Assembly (NCBI GenBank): GCA_947464335.1
Contig: CANHWG010000011.1
Location: 1-55,310 of the forward strand
Reading direction: 5' to 3'
Source: Flavobacteriaceae bacterium
GTDB lineage: Bacteria; Bacteroidota; Bacteroidia; Flavobacteriales; Flavobacteriaceae
DNA: 55,310 nt
Part shown: in pieces, positions 7,713-17,827 of the stretch
Numbering within the stretch: position 1 is the stretch's first letter
Layout: each line of letters opens with the position of its first letter
Translations under genes and position numbers: made by a program
Notes under the pieces: generated by a model
What the model saw: only the letters and a program-made list of their open reading frames with translations
Told to the model about the DNA's origin: nothing
Database searches by the model: none

Positions 7713-10082
7713 TTATTTTAAATCAATTGTTTTTTCTTCGTGAAACAATTTTCCTTCTGGTGTCATTCCTTCTATTATAATTTTGCCATTAGACCTATTG
7801 TAGTTGGGAATTTCAAATAGATATTGCCCACTTTCATCTGATGTGAGTCTTGGAGTCCACTGTATTATCCCATAATTGTAAAATCCTTCATTTTGAATAG
7901 AATCATAGATAACATTTTTGAAATTGATGTTGTGTGCAAAGGCATTTTGTATATAAATCAAGTCTGTATCTTGTTTTTTTAATCTTTTTGGGGGTATTTT
8001 TTTTGTGTAGATTTTAATAACACCTTGAAAGTTATTAAAACTAGGAACAATAGCATATGGGCTAAGATAAATTTCATCAATTTCTTCCATCAACATCATA
8101 TCCAATTCGTTATGTGTCATCAAAACTCTCTCATCAATACTAATTTGCGGTGTTGCCGGTGCGCTATTAACGGTTGTTCTATTTCTAGCATATACTGTAA
8201 CATTTCCTAGATCTTTAACAACATTAAAACCATTATTTTGTATAAAATTTAATAAAATTTGATATTGCATTCGTTCGTCAATTTTGAATGCTCTCAAATT
8301 GCTGTTTCCAAGCATTTTTTCATAGATCAATTTTTTCTTGTCATTGATAACTTTTACTTCATCTAACAATATGCTTTTTGAACTAAATTTTGGGACATCT
8401 AAACTTGTTATGTCTATATTTTCAACTGATGGACAATATTCAGGAATGTTTATTTTAAATGGCTTGTAAAATATTTTTTTTCTATTAATGAGTTGTGGAG
8501 TAAAAGTGTTTTGTATTTTTTTAAAATCAGGAAGTTTTTGTAACGTAATATTCAAACTTGTTGAATCAGGAATAAGTAAATGTTCAAAATGATAATCTCC
8601 TTCTTCAGAAACGTCAGATTTCATCAGTATCAAATCTTGATAGGAGACTAATTTTACTTTATGATAAGGTTTATTAGTAATGTTTTTATCAATAGTACCT
8701 TTTAAGCTTAATCCAATATCAAAACTGTAATTCGTGGATGGAGTTGTTGTTTTCATCAATTCCCATTCATATTTTTGTTTTTCCTGATTTATTAAAAATA
8801 GATCCAATGCATAATATTTTGCTCTCCCTAAAGAGTTAAAATAATAATTACCATTTTCGATAGGGTCATTTAAATAAGGATTTATTGTAATTCCACTAAT
8901 TATATTATCACTATCATCCCAAGATTTTGTTTCATTTGGCAATACCGAAACACTAAGACTTGCATTAGGATAAGGACTGTAACCAACCAAATTTATTTGA
9001 TCACCTTTAGATCCATTTTTTAATATACGGATTGAATTTTCAACTTTAGGATACATATAAATTAGTCTTTCTGCCCATTGTTTCATTTTAGAGTCTAGAA
9101 TTCTAATAGAATTGATGCCTTCTGATAAATCTGAATTATTTATAAAAATTATTTGTTCTAACAAGTTTTTATCATTCATAATTTCAAATAGTACATATTT
9201 CTGATCTTGATGAACTAAAAGATATAGTTTATTATTTTGCATTAAATTAGAAGTTGTACTATTTGTTTTTATTTTCACAATGGTTTTTCCTTCCATTGTG
9301 AAACTATTAACTTCAAGTGTATACCCAAAATTTTCAGGAATTGGCATTTGTTTTTCAATTCTTTTACCTTCATAGTTTACTACTACTTTGAGATTTTCCT
9401 CTTTTGGTATTACTTCGAACTTACCGTATCCAAATGCGTTTAATTTAAAGGTTTTTAGGATTTCACCTTCATTGTTTTCTAAAGTTGCCTCAATATTTTC
9501 AGGTGCATTTCCACGGCAGTCTTTTAGATGAATACCTATTTGATTTGAAATACCATATATAAAATTTCTACCTTCAGGGTTTATAGAAATTTCTAACGTT
9601 TCGGGATTTATTTTTTTGTAATTTTTTATTCCTTGTGATGGATTTATAACTTGGATTTTTGTAATAGTAGACTCGTTTTCGCTAAAATTATTCATCCAAT
9701 TAGTATATACTTGAATATAATAATTCCCTGAATCCAGTTTTGGACCTAAATCAATTTTGCCTGAAAAAGTACCATTAGTAGCATAGATTAATTTTTCAGA
9801 TAGTTGATTCCCTTTTTCATCCCACAACAACACATAAACATTAGTCGTAAAATAGGGCATACTGGTTTTTCTATTGATTATATATCCTTGATACCAAATA
9901 GCTTCGCAATTAATAAAGGTAGTTTTGTCTATATGAAGATGAATTGCTTCTCGTTCTAAATCAAAATAATTGTTGAGTATGGTCGCAATTTTTGATTTGG
10001 ACTCCTCGGTAGTTTGTTGACAAAATATCGCAGAAGAAAATATACAGAAAATAAAAACAAAATAATTCTTAGTAGCCTTCAT
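7713..10082 (-). CDS. Large secreted MG2-domain-like protein
   Basis: A 789-residue protein with a signal peptide (about 1-21, ending IFCQ). Residues 40-150 (REAIHLHIDKTTFINCEAIWYQGYII to YIQVYTNWM) resemble the MG2 domain of alpha-2-macroglobulin-like proteins, common in large Bacteroidota surface proteins. The middle looks like beta-sandwich repeats. Near residues 630-700 is a region like a TonB-receptor plug (VTVYARNRT to GVIKIYTKKIP) without any barrel after it, and the protein ends in further beta-rich sequence. No thioester CGEQ motif and no T9SS C-terminal domain are evident. Role unknown; location is periplasmic or outer-membrane-attached by inference. It lies downstream of the groEL terminator and is probably a separate unit. 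Confidence 0.6.
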   Translation of the reverse strand: MKATKNYFVFIFCIFSSAIFCQQTTEESKSKIATILNNYFDLEREAIHLHIDKTTFINCEAIWYQGYIINRKTSMPYFTTNVYVLLWDEKGNQLSEKLIYATNGTFSGKIDLGPKLDSGNYYIQVYTNWMNNFSENESTITKIQVINPSQGIKNYKKINPETLEISINPEGRNFIYGISNQIGIHLKDCRGNAPENIEATLENNEGEILKTFKLNAFGYGKFEVIPKEENLKVVVNYEGKRIEKQMPIPENFGYTLEVNSFTMEGKTIVKIKTNSTTSNLMQNNKLYLLVHQDQKYVLFEIMNDKNLLEQIIFINNSDLSEGINSIRILDSKMKQWAERLIYMYPKVENSIRILKNGSKGDQINLVGYSPYPNASLSVSVLPNETKSWDDSDNIISGITINPYLNDPIENGNYYFNSLGRAKYYALDLFLINQEKQKYEWELMKTTTPSTNYSFDIGLSLKGTIDKNITNKPYHKVKLVSYQDLILMKSDVSEEGDYHFEHLLIPDSTSLNITLQKLPDFKKIQNTFTPQLINRKKIFYKPFKINIPEYCPSVENIDITSLDVPKFSSKSILLDEVKVINDKKKLIYEKMLGNSNLRAFKIDERMQYQILLNFIQNNGFNVVKDLGNVTVYARNRTTVNSAPATPQISIDERVLMTHNELDMMLMEEIDEIYLSPYAIVPSFNNFQGVIKIYTKKIPPKRLKKQDTDLIYIQNAFAHNINFKNVIYDSIQNEGFYNYGIIQWTPRLTSDESGQYLFEIPNYNRSNGKIIIEGMTPEGKLFHEEKTIDLK

Positions 10083-10133
10083 CTATTTTTTAATTTGAAC
10101 TCTAAAATATAAATATTTTTTTACAAAACAAAT

Positions 10134-10165
10134 AAAAAAGTGCCTCAATTTTGAGGCACTTTTTT
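10134..10165 (-). terminator. Strong intrinsic terminator after groEL
   Basis: A perfect 14-bp stem (AAAAAAGTGCCTCA / TGAGGCACTTTTTT) with a 4-base loop, 20 bases after the groEL stop on the minus strand, ending in T residues. Confidence 0.92.
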
Positions 10166-10184
10166 TATATAACTATAGAGTTAA

Positions 10185-11849
<1,665 letters not shown>

Positions 11850-11861
11850 TTAAAATTTAAA

Positions 11862-11902
11862 GTTTCTTATTGGTTTCGAACTTGAAACCCGAAACTTGAA
11901 AC
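11862..11902. repeat. Short-period array between groES and groEL
   Basis: TTGAAAC, CCGAAAC and TTGAAAC follow each other with an exact 7-base period (11882-11902), and the inverse form GTTTC occurs twice just before (11862 and 11873). This resembles the head-to-head arrays in the paa operon. It occupies much of the intercistronic spacer and may fold in mRNA. Confidence 0.6.
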
Positions 11903-11907
11903 AAATT

Positions 11908-12183
11908 TTAGATGATTGCAAGAATATCATCCTCTCGCATTATTAAATAATCTTTTCCGTCGAATTTTAAATCAGTTCCAGCATACTTCCCGTAAAGTAC
12001 AGTGTCACCAACTTTTACAGTTAAAGGTTCGTCTTTTTTTCCGTTACCTGCTGCAACAACAATTCCTTTTTGAGGTTTTTCTTTTGCTGTATCAGGAATA
12101 ATGATACCAGAAGCAGTTTGAGTTTCTGCAGCTGCAGGCTCAATAATAACTCTGTCTGAAAGAGGTTTAATGTTTAGTGCCAT
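11908..12183 (-). CDS. groES: Co-chaperonin GroES (Hsp10)
   Basis: A 91-residue protein, the usual length. GroES caps the GroEL ring. Seen: [18 protein letters not shown] at the start, the mobile loop [18 protein letters not shown] (about 23-40), and the C-terminal [19 protein letters not shown]. First gene of the groES-groEL operon; no clear TAnnTTTG promoter was found in the region upstream, which instead contains a GC-rich repeat-like patch (12225-12256). Confidence 0.98.
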   Translation of the reverse strand: MALNIKPLSDRVIIEPAAAETQTASGIIIPDTAKEKPQKGIVVAAGNGKKDEPLTVKVGDTVLYGKYAGTDLKFDGKDYLIMREDDILAII

Positions 12184-12224
12184 AATTATTTACGTTTATT
12201 TTATTAGTTTTTTGGATATTTTTA

Positions 12225-12256
12225 GCTTCGCTCTGTTCGGCTTTTGCCTCGGTTCA
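12225..12256. repeat. GC-rich intergenic element ahead of groES
   Basis: GCTTCGCTCTGTTCGGC followed by TTTTGCCTCGGTTC lies in an AT-rich spacer. It resembles, as a reverse complement, the element found at 51341-51369 (GCTTTGCTCGAACTGGCGAAGC) and 51924-51953. Probably a member of a dispersed repeat family; a role in groES expression is possible but not shown. Confidence 0.45.
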
Positions 12257-12294
12257 GAAATTATGCCAAGGCTATGAGACTGACATTTTTTCCT

Positions 12295-12326
12295 AAAAAA
12301 AATGCCAGCATGTCAGAGCTGGCATT
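12295..12326 (-). terminator. Intrinsic terminator after secG
   Basis: On the minus strand a 9-bp stem AATGCCAGC / GCTGGCATT with an 8-base loop is followed by six or more T. It lies 24 bases beyond the secG stop and closes the miaB-secG operon. Confidence 0.92.
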
Positions 12327-12349
12327 ATCTATTTTTATATTTTAATATA

Positions 12350-12685
12350 TTACTTTTTTGGAGTGTCCATTGGTTTTGCTGGAGTAGTAGTAGTTGGTTT
12401 TGCTGGAGTTAATGCTTCTTTTTCATTAATGATTTTAGAATCAGATCCACCCATCATTCCTGGGAAACTTAAGCTTGATAATAAAATCAAAAGAATTAAT
12501 ATAGTTGCTAAAGTCCATGTACTTTTATCTAAAAAGTCAGTCGTTTTTTGAACACCACCCATTTGAGTTGAACCACCTAATGAAGAGGATAAACCACCAC
12601 CTTTTGGGTTTTGTACCATAATTACTATAATCAATAGAAAACAAACTATTGTTATCAGTACTAAAAAAATTGTAAAATTAGTCAT
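12350..12685 (-). CDS. secG: Protein-export membrane protein SecG
   Basis: A 111-residue SecG, the small subunit of the SecYEG translocon in the inner membrane. Seen: first membrane helix at about 4-24, the conserved cytoplasmic VQNPKGGGLSSSLGG, then FLDKSTWTLATILILLILLSSL as the second helix, and a Pro/Thr/Lys-rich tail. It begins two bases after the TPR gene stop and is the last gene of the six-gene unit, ahead of a clear terminator. Confidence 0.95.
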   Translation of the reverse strand: MTNFTIFLVLITIVCFLLIIVIMVQNPKGGGLSSSLGGSTQMGGVQKTTDFLDKSTWTLATILILLILLSSLSFPGMMGGSDSKIINEKEALTPAKPTTTTPAKPMDTPKK

Positions 12686-12687
12686 TG

Positions 12688-13533
12688 TTATAAATTGTTA
12701 TTTTGTTGTACTACTTTAATATCCGAAATTCGGTCTGCAAAGAAACTACTTTTTTCTGGATATTTCAAAATTAATATTTCATATGCTTGAATTGCTTTTG
12801 AATATTTTTTTTGTTCCAAATAAACTCTTGCTAGTGTTTCGGTCATTAAATGGGAGGTGTCTTCAGTAAATGTTTCAACTACTGAAACAGTTGCATCTTT
12901 AGCAATTGGAGTTATTTTTGGATTGTTTTCGATGAATTTATCAATTAAATCTAACTTTTTTTGCTTCTCTGAATCAATTGAAGTTTTGATTTGCTGCGCC
13001 TGTTCGCTATCGCTCGAGCCTTCTCTAATTATGGGTTGTAATCGCGATAATTGAAGCCATTCTTGGAATGAATGTTTTTCATTTTTAGAGAATTCTAAAG
13101 GTTTTCCTAGAGCTAATTTTTCTTCTGCTTTTTGCTCCTCAGATGTAGTTGCTTCTTTTATTGAAGTTAAGATTGATTGCTCTAGTGCGTTAACCGTAGT
13201 TTGTTTATTTTCAACTATAAGATGTTCACTGCCAACCACATTCATGTTCATTAATTCTTCTAGCTTTTTTTCATATAATCCTTTTTGAACTGCTACAAAG
13301 GAATCAGAAGTGATAAAATCAAATAAAATGCTTCTATCAGTAGTATAAGCAGCAGAAACTTTCAGAGCATTATTATAAGTATAACTGTCTTGATTGTACA
13401 AATGCTTTAGTTTTAATACTCGTGCACTTTGAAAATAGGGGAATGTTTCTAAAACAGCATCTAATGTCTCAGCATATCTATTAGAAATAGCGTCTGGTTT
13501 ATTGAGTAAAAAAGTATAATCAGTTACATTCAT
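12688..13533 (-). CDS. Tetratricopeptide repeat protein, cytoplasmic
   Basis: A 281-residue protein without signal peptide or membrane segment. The C-terminal part (about 230-275) has a TPR-like pair, LARVYLEQKKYSKAIQAYEILILKYPEKS; the middle is charged and Lys/Glu/Gln-rich. It sits between lptE (12 bases upstream) and secG (2 bases downstream), a conserved Flavobacterium arrangement. A scaffolding role for envelope biogenesis is possible; no specific function is known to me. Confidence 0.7.
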   Translation of the reverse strand: MNVTDYTFLLNKPDAISNRYAETLDAVLETFPYFQSARVLKLKHLYNQDSYTYNNALKVSAAYTTDRSILFDFITSDSFVAVQKGLYEKKLEELMNMNVVGSEHLIVENKQTTVNALEQSILTSIKEATTSEEQKAEEKLALGKPLEFSKNEKHSFQEWLQLSRLQPIIREGSSDSEQAQQIKTSIDSEKQKKLDLIDKFIENNPKITPIAKDATVSVVETFTEDTSHLMTETLARVYLEQKKYSKAIQAYEILILKYPEKSSFFADRISDIKVVQQNNNL

Positions 13534-13545
13534 TTCAAAAATACA

Positions 13546-14049
13546 TTACCATTTGGCTAAAGATTCATTAAACACATCTTGTGTTATACGCTCAAAAATT
13601 TCCTCAATATATCCGTTAAGTGTTGATCCAACTGGTAATTCACTACCTTGATAATCTCTAAAAAAAGAAAATCGTTTTTCGAAATTATCTTCTTCCTTGT
13701 TTTTATTAGTAAATCGAACCATTACGGCTATGGTTAGTCTGCTTTCAGAAGCTGTTTGCGAGGCATTAGCTTGCATAGGAGCAATTCTGTATTCCACAAT
13801 TTCACCTTCATATAATAAATCACCATTTGAATTGGTTAAATTCAAATTGGTTTGATTTTGAATAATTTCTTGAAGTCTATTAGTAAAAGTTCTTTCAATT
13901 CCGGGTTCTACTATAGCGGCAGTGTTTTGAAAATAATTGACCTGAAAAGTCTTAGCGTCAATTTTACCAGTGCCTGTAAAATTATATACGCTACAACCGT
14001 TAATAGTAATAGCTAGTATTAAAGAGGAAATTAGTTTTAGAAACTTCAT
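13546..14049 (-). CDS. lptE: LptE-family LPS assembly lipoprotein
   Basis: A 167-residue lipoprotein: signal sequence with lipobox ITINGC (Cys19), followed by SVYNFTGTGKIDAKTFQVNYFQNTA, the usual opening of Bacteroidota LptE. The body (FTNRLQEIIQNQTNL, then GDLLYEGEIVEYRIAP and SRLTIAVMVRFTN) is the alpha/beta fold of the family. LptE plugs the LptD barrel at the outer membrane to place LPS on the cell surface. It is in the miaB-secG operon. Symbol given because the match of architecture is good, though LptE is divergent in this phylum. Confidence 0.82.
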   Translation of the reverse strand: MKFLKLISSLILAITINGCSVYNFTGTGKIDAKTFQVNYFQNTAAIVEPGIERTFTNRLQEIIQNQTNLNLTNSNGDLLYEGEIVEYRIAPMQANASQTASESRLTIAVMVRFTNKNKEEDNFEKRFSFFRDYQGSELPVGSTLNGYIEEIFERITQDVFNESLAKW

Positions 14050-14090
14050 GCGAATAATTAAAGACTGCTAAAGTAATTGTTTATTTTGAA

Positions 14091-14918
14091 TTAAGGAAGT
14101 ACATCGCCTTGGTAATAGTATTTAGCAGAAACAATTGTATTCTCTAAAGTTCCTAAATAATAGTAATCATGAGTTTGCTCAATAGGAAGATTACTTACAT
14201 TATAATTATAGTGATAAACTTCACTTTCAGGGTCTTCTGAACAATAATTTTGTGAAATGGGATTGTTAATTGAATTAAACTGCCCGTCAATCCAACGGGA
14301 ATTGACTATAAAACTATACGCTCTGCAAATAGATAGTGTTGCATTTCTAAGAGGATTACTGTTGCTATCGTACGTATAATAAACACAGCTTTCACCTGGA
14401 AAATAGGATAATATATTGTTATCTGAATACGAAACACTCATCTCATCCAATAAAACTTGATTTGTTCCTGTTTCGTCAATATCTATAAATACGGTTTTAC
14501 CTTCAACTAATAGTTTGTCACTATTAATTTTGGATAATCTGTAATAATCATTTAAAACACCAGTATAAAAAGCATTTATTCCAGCGTCATAATTGACGGT
14601 TTCACCATCTACAGAAGTTACAAAACCATTGTTGTTATAGGTAAAAGCATGCGTTATATTTCCACTATTATTATATTCTGTAGAGGAAATCAAGAGGTTA
14701 TTACTGTTATAAGTAAAGTCTTGCACAATTGTTCCGTCTGCTTTAGTTATTTGATACAATAAACCATCCGAATTAAAAAGCCATCTTTTTTCATTGGGAC
14801 TGTTTGGGTAAAAGTCAACTCTTTGCAATAAATTTGAGTTTAAAATAGCGCTATTGTCTTCACTACTACATGAAAATAATGAAAGTGCCATCATCAATAG
14901 AGAAAAAATAGTTTTCAT
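14091..14918 (-). CDS. Lipoprotein with YD-repeat-like sequence
   Basis: A 275-residue lipoprotein from the ATG at 14918; the further upstream start at 14960 would put 14 odd residues before the signal peptide. Lipobox at LSLFSCSSED. The body carries short repeats of the form FTYNSNNLLISSTEYNNSGN and FTYNNNGFVTSV, like YD/RHS-type repeats but few in number. Similar in style to the lipoprotein at 45431. It is inside the miaB-secG operon, between the sigma-54 activator and lptE. Function unknown. Confidence 0.65.
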   Translation of the reverse strand: MKTIFSLLMMALSLFSCSSEDNSAILNSNLLQRVDFYPNSPNEKRWLFNSDGLLYQITKADGTIVQDFTYNSNNLLISSTEYNNSGNITHAFTYNNNGFVTSVDGETVNYDAGINAFYTGVLNDYYRLSKINSDKLLVEGKTVFIDIDETGTNQVLLDEMSVSYSDNNILSYFPGESCVYYTYDSNSNPLRNATLSICRAYSFIVNSRWIDGQFNSINNPISQNYCSEDPESEVYHYNYNVSNLPIEQTHDYYYLGTLENTIVSAKYYYQGDVLP

Positions 14919-14969
14919 GGTTATTAAGCTGAAGTATAAACGTAACAAGTTGGAATACAATGAAAAAAT

Positions 14970-16232
14970 TTATAGGTCATACTGCTTGATTTTTCGATAG
15001 AGTGTTCGTTCTGAGATGCCTAATTCATCTGCAGCAGCTTTTCTTTTGCCTTTATGACGTTCTAATGATTTTTTGATAAGTTCAATTTCACGTTGTTCTA
15101 ACTTTAAAGTTTCTTCTTCTTCAACAGTTTCAGCCATTAGATAATTTGTCTCATCATCATCATCAAACTCCTCTTGTTCTATTTCATTTTGTTGCGAAAT
15201 AGTAGTCAGTCTTAGGTCATCTTCAAAGCTTGAATTGGTATCATCTTTTTGTCCAAAAACCTTTTGAATTAAATTTTTATTCATTTCTTGTACTTTAGAG
15301 CTTCCGTTTTGCATTAATTCTAAAGTCAATTTTTTCAAATCGTGCAAATCACTCTTCATGTCAAAAAGGACTTTGTATAAAATATCTCTTTCGGTAGAAA
15401 AATCATTTTCAGATTTTTTTCCGCCAATAACAGAGGGCAAACTTGTTCCTTCCATAGGAAGATAGGATTGCACTGTTGCAAGAGATATATCTCGATTGGT
15501 TTCTAAAACAGATATTTGTTCCGCAAAATTTCGTAGTTGTCGAATATTTCCGCTCCAACGGTATTTCTGAATAAACTGAACGGCTTCATCACTTAATTTT
15601 ACGGGTGGCATTTTGTATTTATGCGCAAAATCGGAGGCGAATTTTCTGAAAAGCAAATGAATATCTTCTTTACGGTCACGTAATGGAGGCAAAGGGATAT
15701 CGACTGTACTCAATCTGTAGAATAAATCTTCTCGAAATTTGCCTTTTTCAATGGCATCAAACATATTTACATTAGTGGCAGCCACAATTCGCACATTTGT
15801 TTTTTGAACTTGCGAAGAACCCACTTTCAAAAACTCACCATTTTCTAAAACACGAAGTAGACGAACTTGAGTTGTTAATGGTAATTCGCCGACTTCATCT
15901 AGGAAAATGGTTCCACCATCGGCTACTTCAAAATACCCTTGACGTTCTGCATTGGCTCCGGTAAAAGAACCTTTTTCATGTCCGAAAAGTTCACTGTCAA
16001 TTGTTCCTTCTGGAATGGCGCCGCAGTTTACGGCAATATATTTCCCGTGTTTTCTATGTGAAAGCGAATGGATGATTCTCGGAATACTTTCCTTTCCAAC
16101 ACCACTTTCACCAACTACAAGTACAGAAATGTCAGTAGGAGCAACCTGAATCGCTTTTTCAATTGCACGATTTAGTTTTGGGTCGTTTCCAATAATCTCG
16201 AAACGTTGTTTTATACTTTGTACGGTTTCCAT
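14970..16232 (-). CDS. Sigma-54-interacting AAA+ transcriptional activator
   Basis: A 420-residue enhancer-binding protein. Seen: Walker A GESGVGKE near 38-45, the sigma-54 contact loop as GSFTGA (consensus GAFTGA), Walker B GGTIFLDEVGE, the arginine-finger region RLSTVDIPLPPLRDR, and a C-terminal Fis-type helix-turn-helix (RHKGKRKAAADELGISERTLYRKIKQY). There is no N-terminal receiver, GAF or PAS domain: the AAA+ domain starts near residue 10. About 130 residues of acidic linker separate it from the DNA-binding end. It should activate RpoN-dependent promoters; how it is controlled is unknown. It starts two bases after the miaB stop, so it is co-expressed with miaB and the genes that follow. 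Confidence 0.92.
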   Translation of the reverse strand: METVQSIKQRFEIIGNDPKLNRAIEKAIQVAPTDISVLVVGESGVGKESIPRIIHSLSHRKHGKYIAVNCGAIPEGTIDSELFGHEKGSFTGANAERQGYFEVADGGTIFLDEVGELPLTTQVRLLRVLENGEFLKVGSSQVQKTNVRIVAATNVNMFDAIEKGKFREDLFYRLSTVDIPLPPLRDRKEDIHLLFRKFASDFAHKYKMPPVKLSDEAVQFIQKYRWSGNIRQLRNFAEQISVLETNRDISLATVQSYLPMEGTSLPSVIGGKKSENDFSTERDILYKVLFDMKSDLHDLKKLTLELMQNGSSKVQEMNKNLIQKVFGQKDDTNSSFEDDLRLTTISQQNEIEQEEFDDDDETNYLMAETVEEEETLKLEQREIELIKKSLERHKGKRKAAADELGISERTLYRKIKQYDL

Positions 16233-16234
16233 AA

Positions 16235-17689
16235 TTAGTTTATTTGCATATCACCATATCCAATCGCTTCACCTATCAAAGTACCGCTGGTGCAGTTAGT
16301 TATTTTAACATTCACAAAATCGCCTATTTTATAATTTTCTCTTGGGAAAACCACCATAAAGCTTTGTGAATTTCGTCCTGATAAATCCTTATCCGATTTT
16401 TTAGAAACTTTTTCTATTAAGACTTCTACAGTTTTACCTACAAATTCTTTTGTTCTGAAACCACTATGAATTCGTTGTATGTCTACTATTTCTTGAAGTC
16501 TGCGTTGTTTTGTTTCTTCGGGTACATCATCTTCCATTTTTCTTCCTGCTAATGTTCCTGGTCTTTCAGAATAGGCATACATATAGCCAAAACCATATTT
16601 TACATAGTCCATTAGAGCTAAGGTATCTTTGTGGTCTTCTTCTTTTTCTGTTGGAAAACCAGCAATCATATCCTGTGTTATGGAACTTTCCGGTAGTATT
16701 TTCTTTATTTTATCGATAAGGGTCATATATTCTGCTCTAGAATGCAAACGATTCATTTCCTTTAGAATTCTGTCACTACCGCTTTGAACAGGAAGATGAA
16801 TATGTTTGCAAATGTTTGGATATTTAGCAATGACATGCAATACTTCTTCATGCATATCTTGAGGATTGGATGTCGAAAAGCGTATTCGCATTTTAGGGAA
16901 TTGAATCGCAACCATTTCTAGTAATTGTTCAAAGGCAACTGCTGTAGCTTTTTGCATATCGCTTGCCTTATCAAAATCTTTTTTTAATCCACCACCATAC
17001 CATAAATAGCTATCTACATTTTGCCCTAAAAGAGTTACTTCTTTATAGCCATGATTCCATAAATCCTGAATTTCACCAATGATACTTTGTGGTTCTCGAC
17101 TACGTTCTCTACCACGGGTAAACGGAACTACACAAAAAGTACACATATTATCACAACCACGGGTAATAGACACCAAAGCAGTTACACCATTACTCATTAA
17201 ACGAACTGGAGCAATGTCGCCATACGTTTCTTCTTTAGATAAAATTACATTGATGGCATCTCTACCGTCTTCAACTTCTTTCAATAAATTTGGCAAATCC
17301 TTGTAAGCATCTGGACCTACTACCATATCGACGATTTTTTCTTCGTCAAGGAATTTTTCTTTCAGACGTTCTGCCATACAACCCAAAACGCCCACCTTCA
17401 TATTTGGATTTACCTCTCGTTTAACAGCATTGTATTTTTCTAGACGTTTTCTAACAGTTTGTTCTGCTTTATCTCTAATAGAACAGGTATTAACCAATAC
17501 CAAGTCTGCTTCTTCTAATATTGAAGTAGTGTTATAACCTTCATTGGTCATTATGGACGCCACGATTTCGCTATCTGAAAAATTCATAGCACAACCGTAA
17601 CTTTCAATAAAAAGTTTTTTAGTGTTTTCTAATTTATGTTCTAAAACAAGACTATTTCCTTGTTTTTGTTCGTCAATTTCCTTATCCAT
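16235..17689 (-). CDS. miaB: tRNA-2-methylthio-N6-dimethylallyladenosine synthase MiaB
   Basis: A 484-residue radical-SAM methylthiotransferase, acting on i6A37 of tRNAs that read UNN codons. Seen: N-terminal UPF0004 domain with three cluster cysteines (ESYGCAMNFSDSE, LVNTCSIRDKA, VGVLGCMAERL), the radical SAM motif TRGCDNMCTFCVVPFTRGRERSR, and a C-terminal TRAM domain (KTVEVLIEKVSKKSDKDLSGRNSQ). First gene of a six-gene unit with a canonical promoter upstream (17716-17747). Confidence 0.97.
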   Translation of the reverse strand: MDKEIDEQKQGNSLVLEHKLENTKKLFIESYGCAMNFSDSEIVASIMTNEGYNTTSILEEADLVLVNTCSIRDKAEQTVRKRLEKYNAVKREVNPNMKVGVLGCMAERLKEKFLDEEKIVDMVVGPDAYKDLPNLLKEVEDGRDAINVILSKEETYGDIAPVRLMSNGVTALVSITRGCDNMCTFCVVPFTRGRERSREPQSIIGEIQDLWNHGYKEVTLLGQNVDSYLWYGGGLKKDFDKASDMQKATAVAFEQLLEMVAIQFPKMRIRFSTSNPQDMHEEVLHVIAKYPNICKHIHLPVQSGSDRILKEMNRLHSRAEYMTLIDKIKKILPESSITQDMIAGFPTEKEEDHKDTLALMDYVKYGFGYMYAYSERPGTLAGRKMEDDVPEETKQRRLQEIVDIQRIHSGFRTKEFVGKTVEVLIEKVSKKSDKDLSGRNSQSFMVVFPRENYKIGDFVNVKITNCTSGTLIGEAIGYGDMQIN

Positions 17690-17715
17690 AAAATTATCTT
17701 CGTCTAATCGGTCAA

Positions 17716-17747
17716 CAAAGATAATACTAAATTATAAAATATGACAA
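17716..17747 (-). promoter_or_regulatory. Promoter of the miaB-secG operon
   Basis: On the minus strand TTG (17747-17745), 21 bases, TATCTTTG (17723-17716). A full match to the Bacteroidota TTG / TAnnTTTG form, about 27 bases ahead of the miaB ATG. Confidence 0.78.
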
Positions 17748-17827
17748 GATGGCAGAGTAGGTTAACATAAGATTTAACGGGATGAACCACTTAAATTATA
17801 TTACAAGTTTATTTTATTTATAAAACA

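Noticed and set aside
12255..12270. Possible sigma-54 promoter ahead of groES (TTGGCA, then CTGA, on the minus strand)
   Set aside because: The -24 GG part fits but the -12 part reads GA, not GC; one weak match in AT-rich DNA is not enough, even with a sigma-54 activator encoded nearby.
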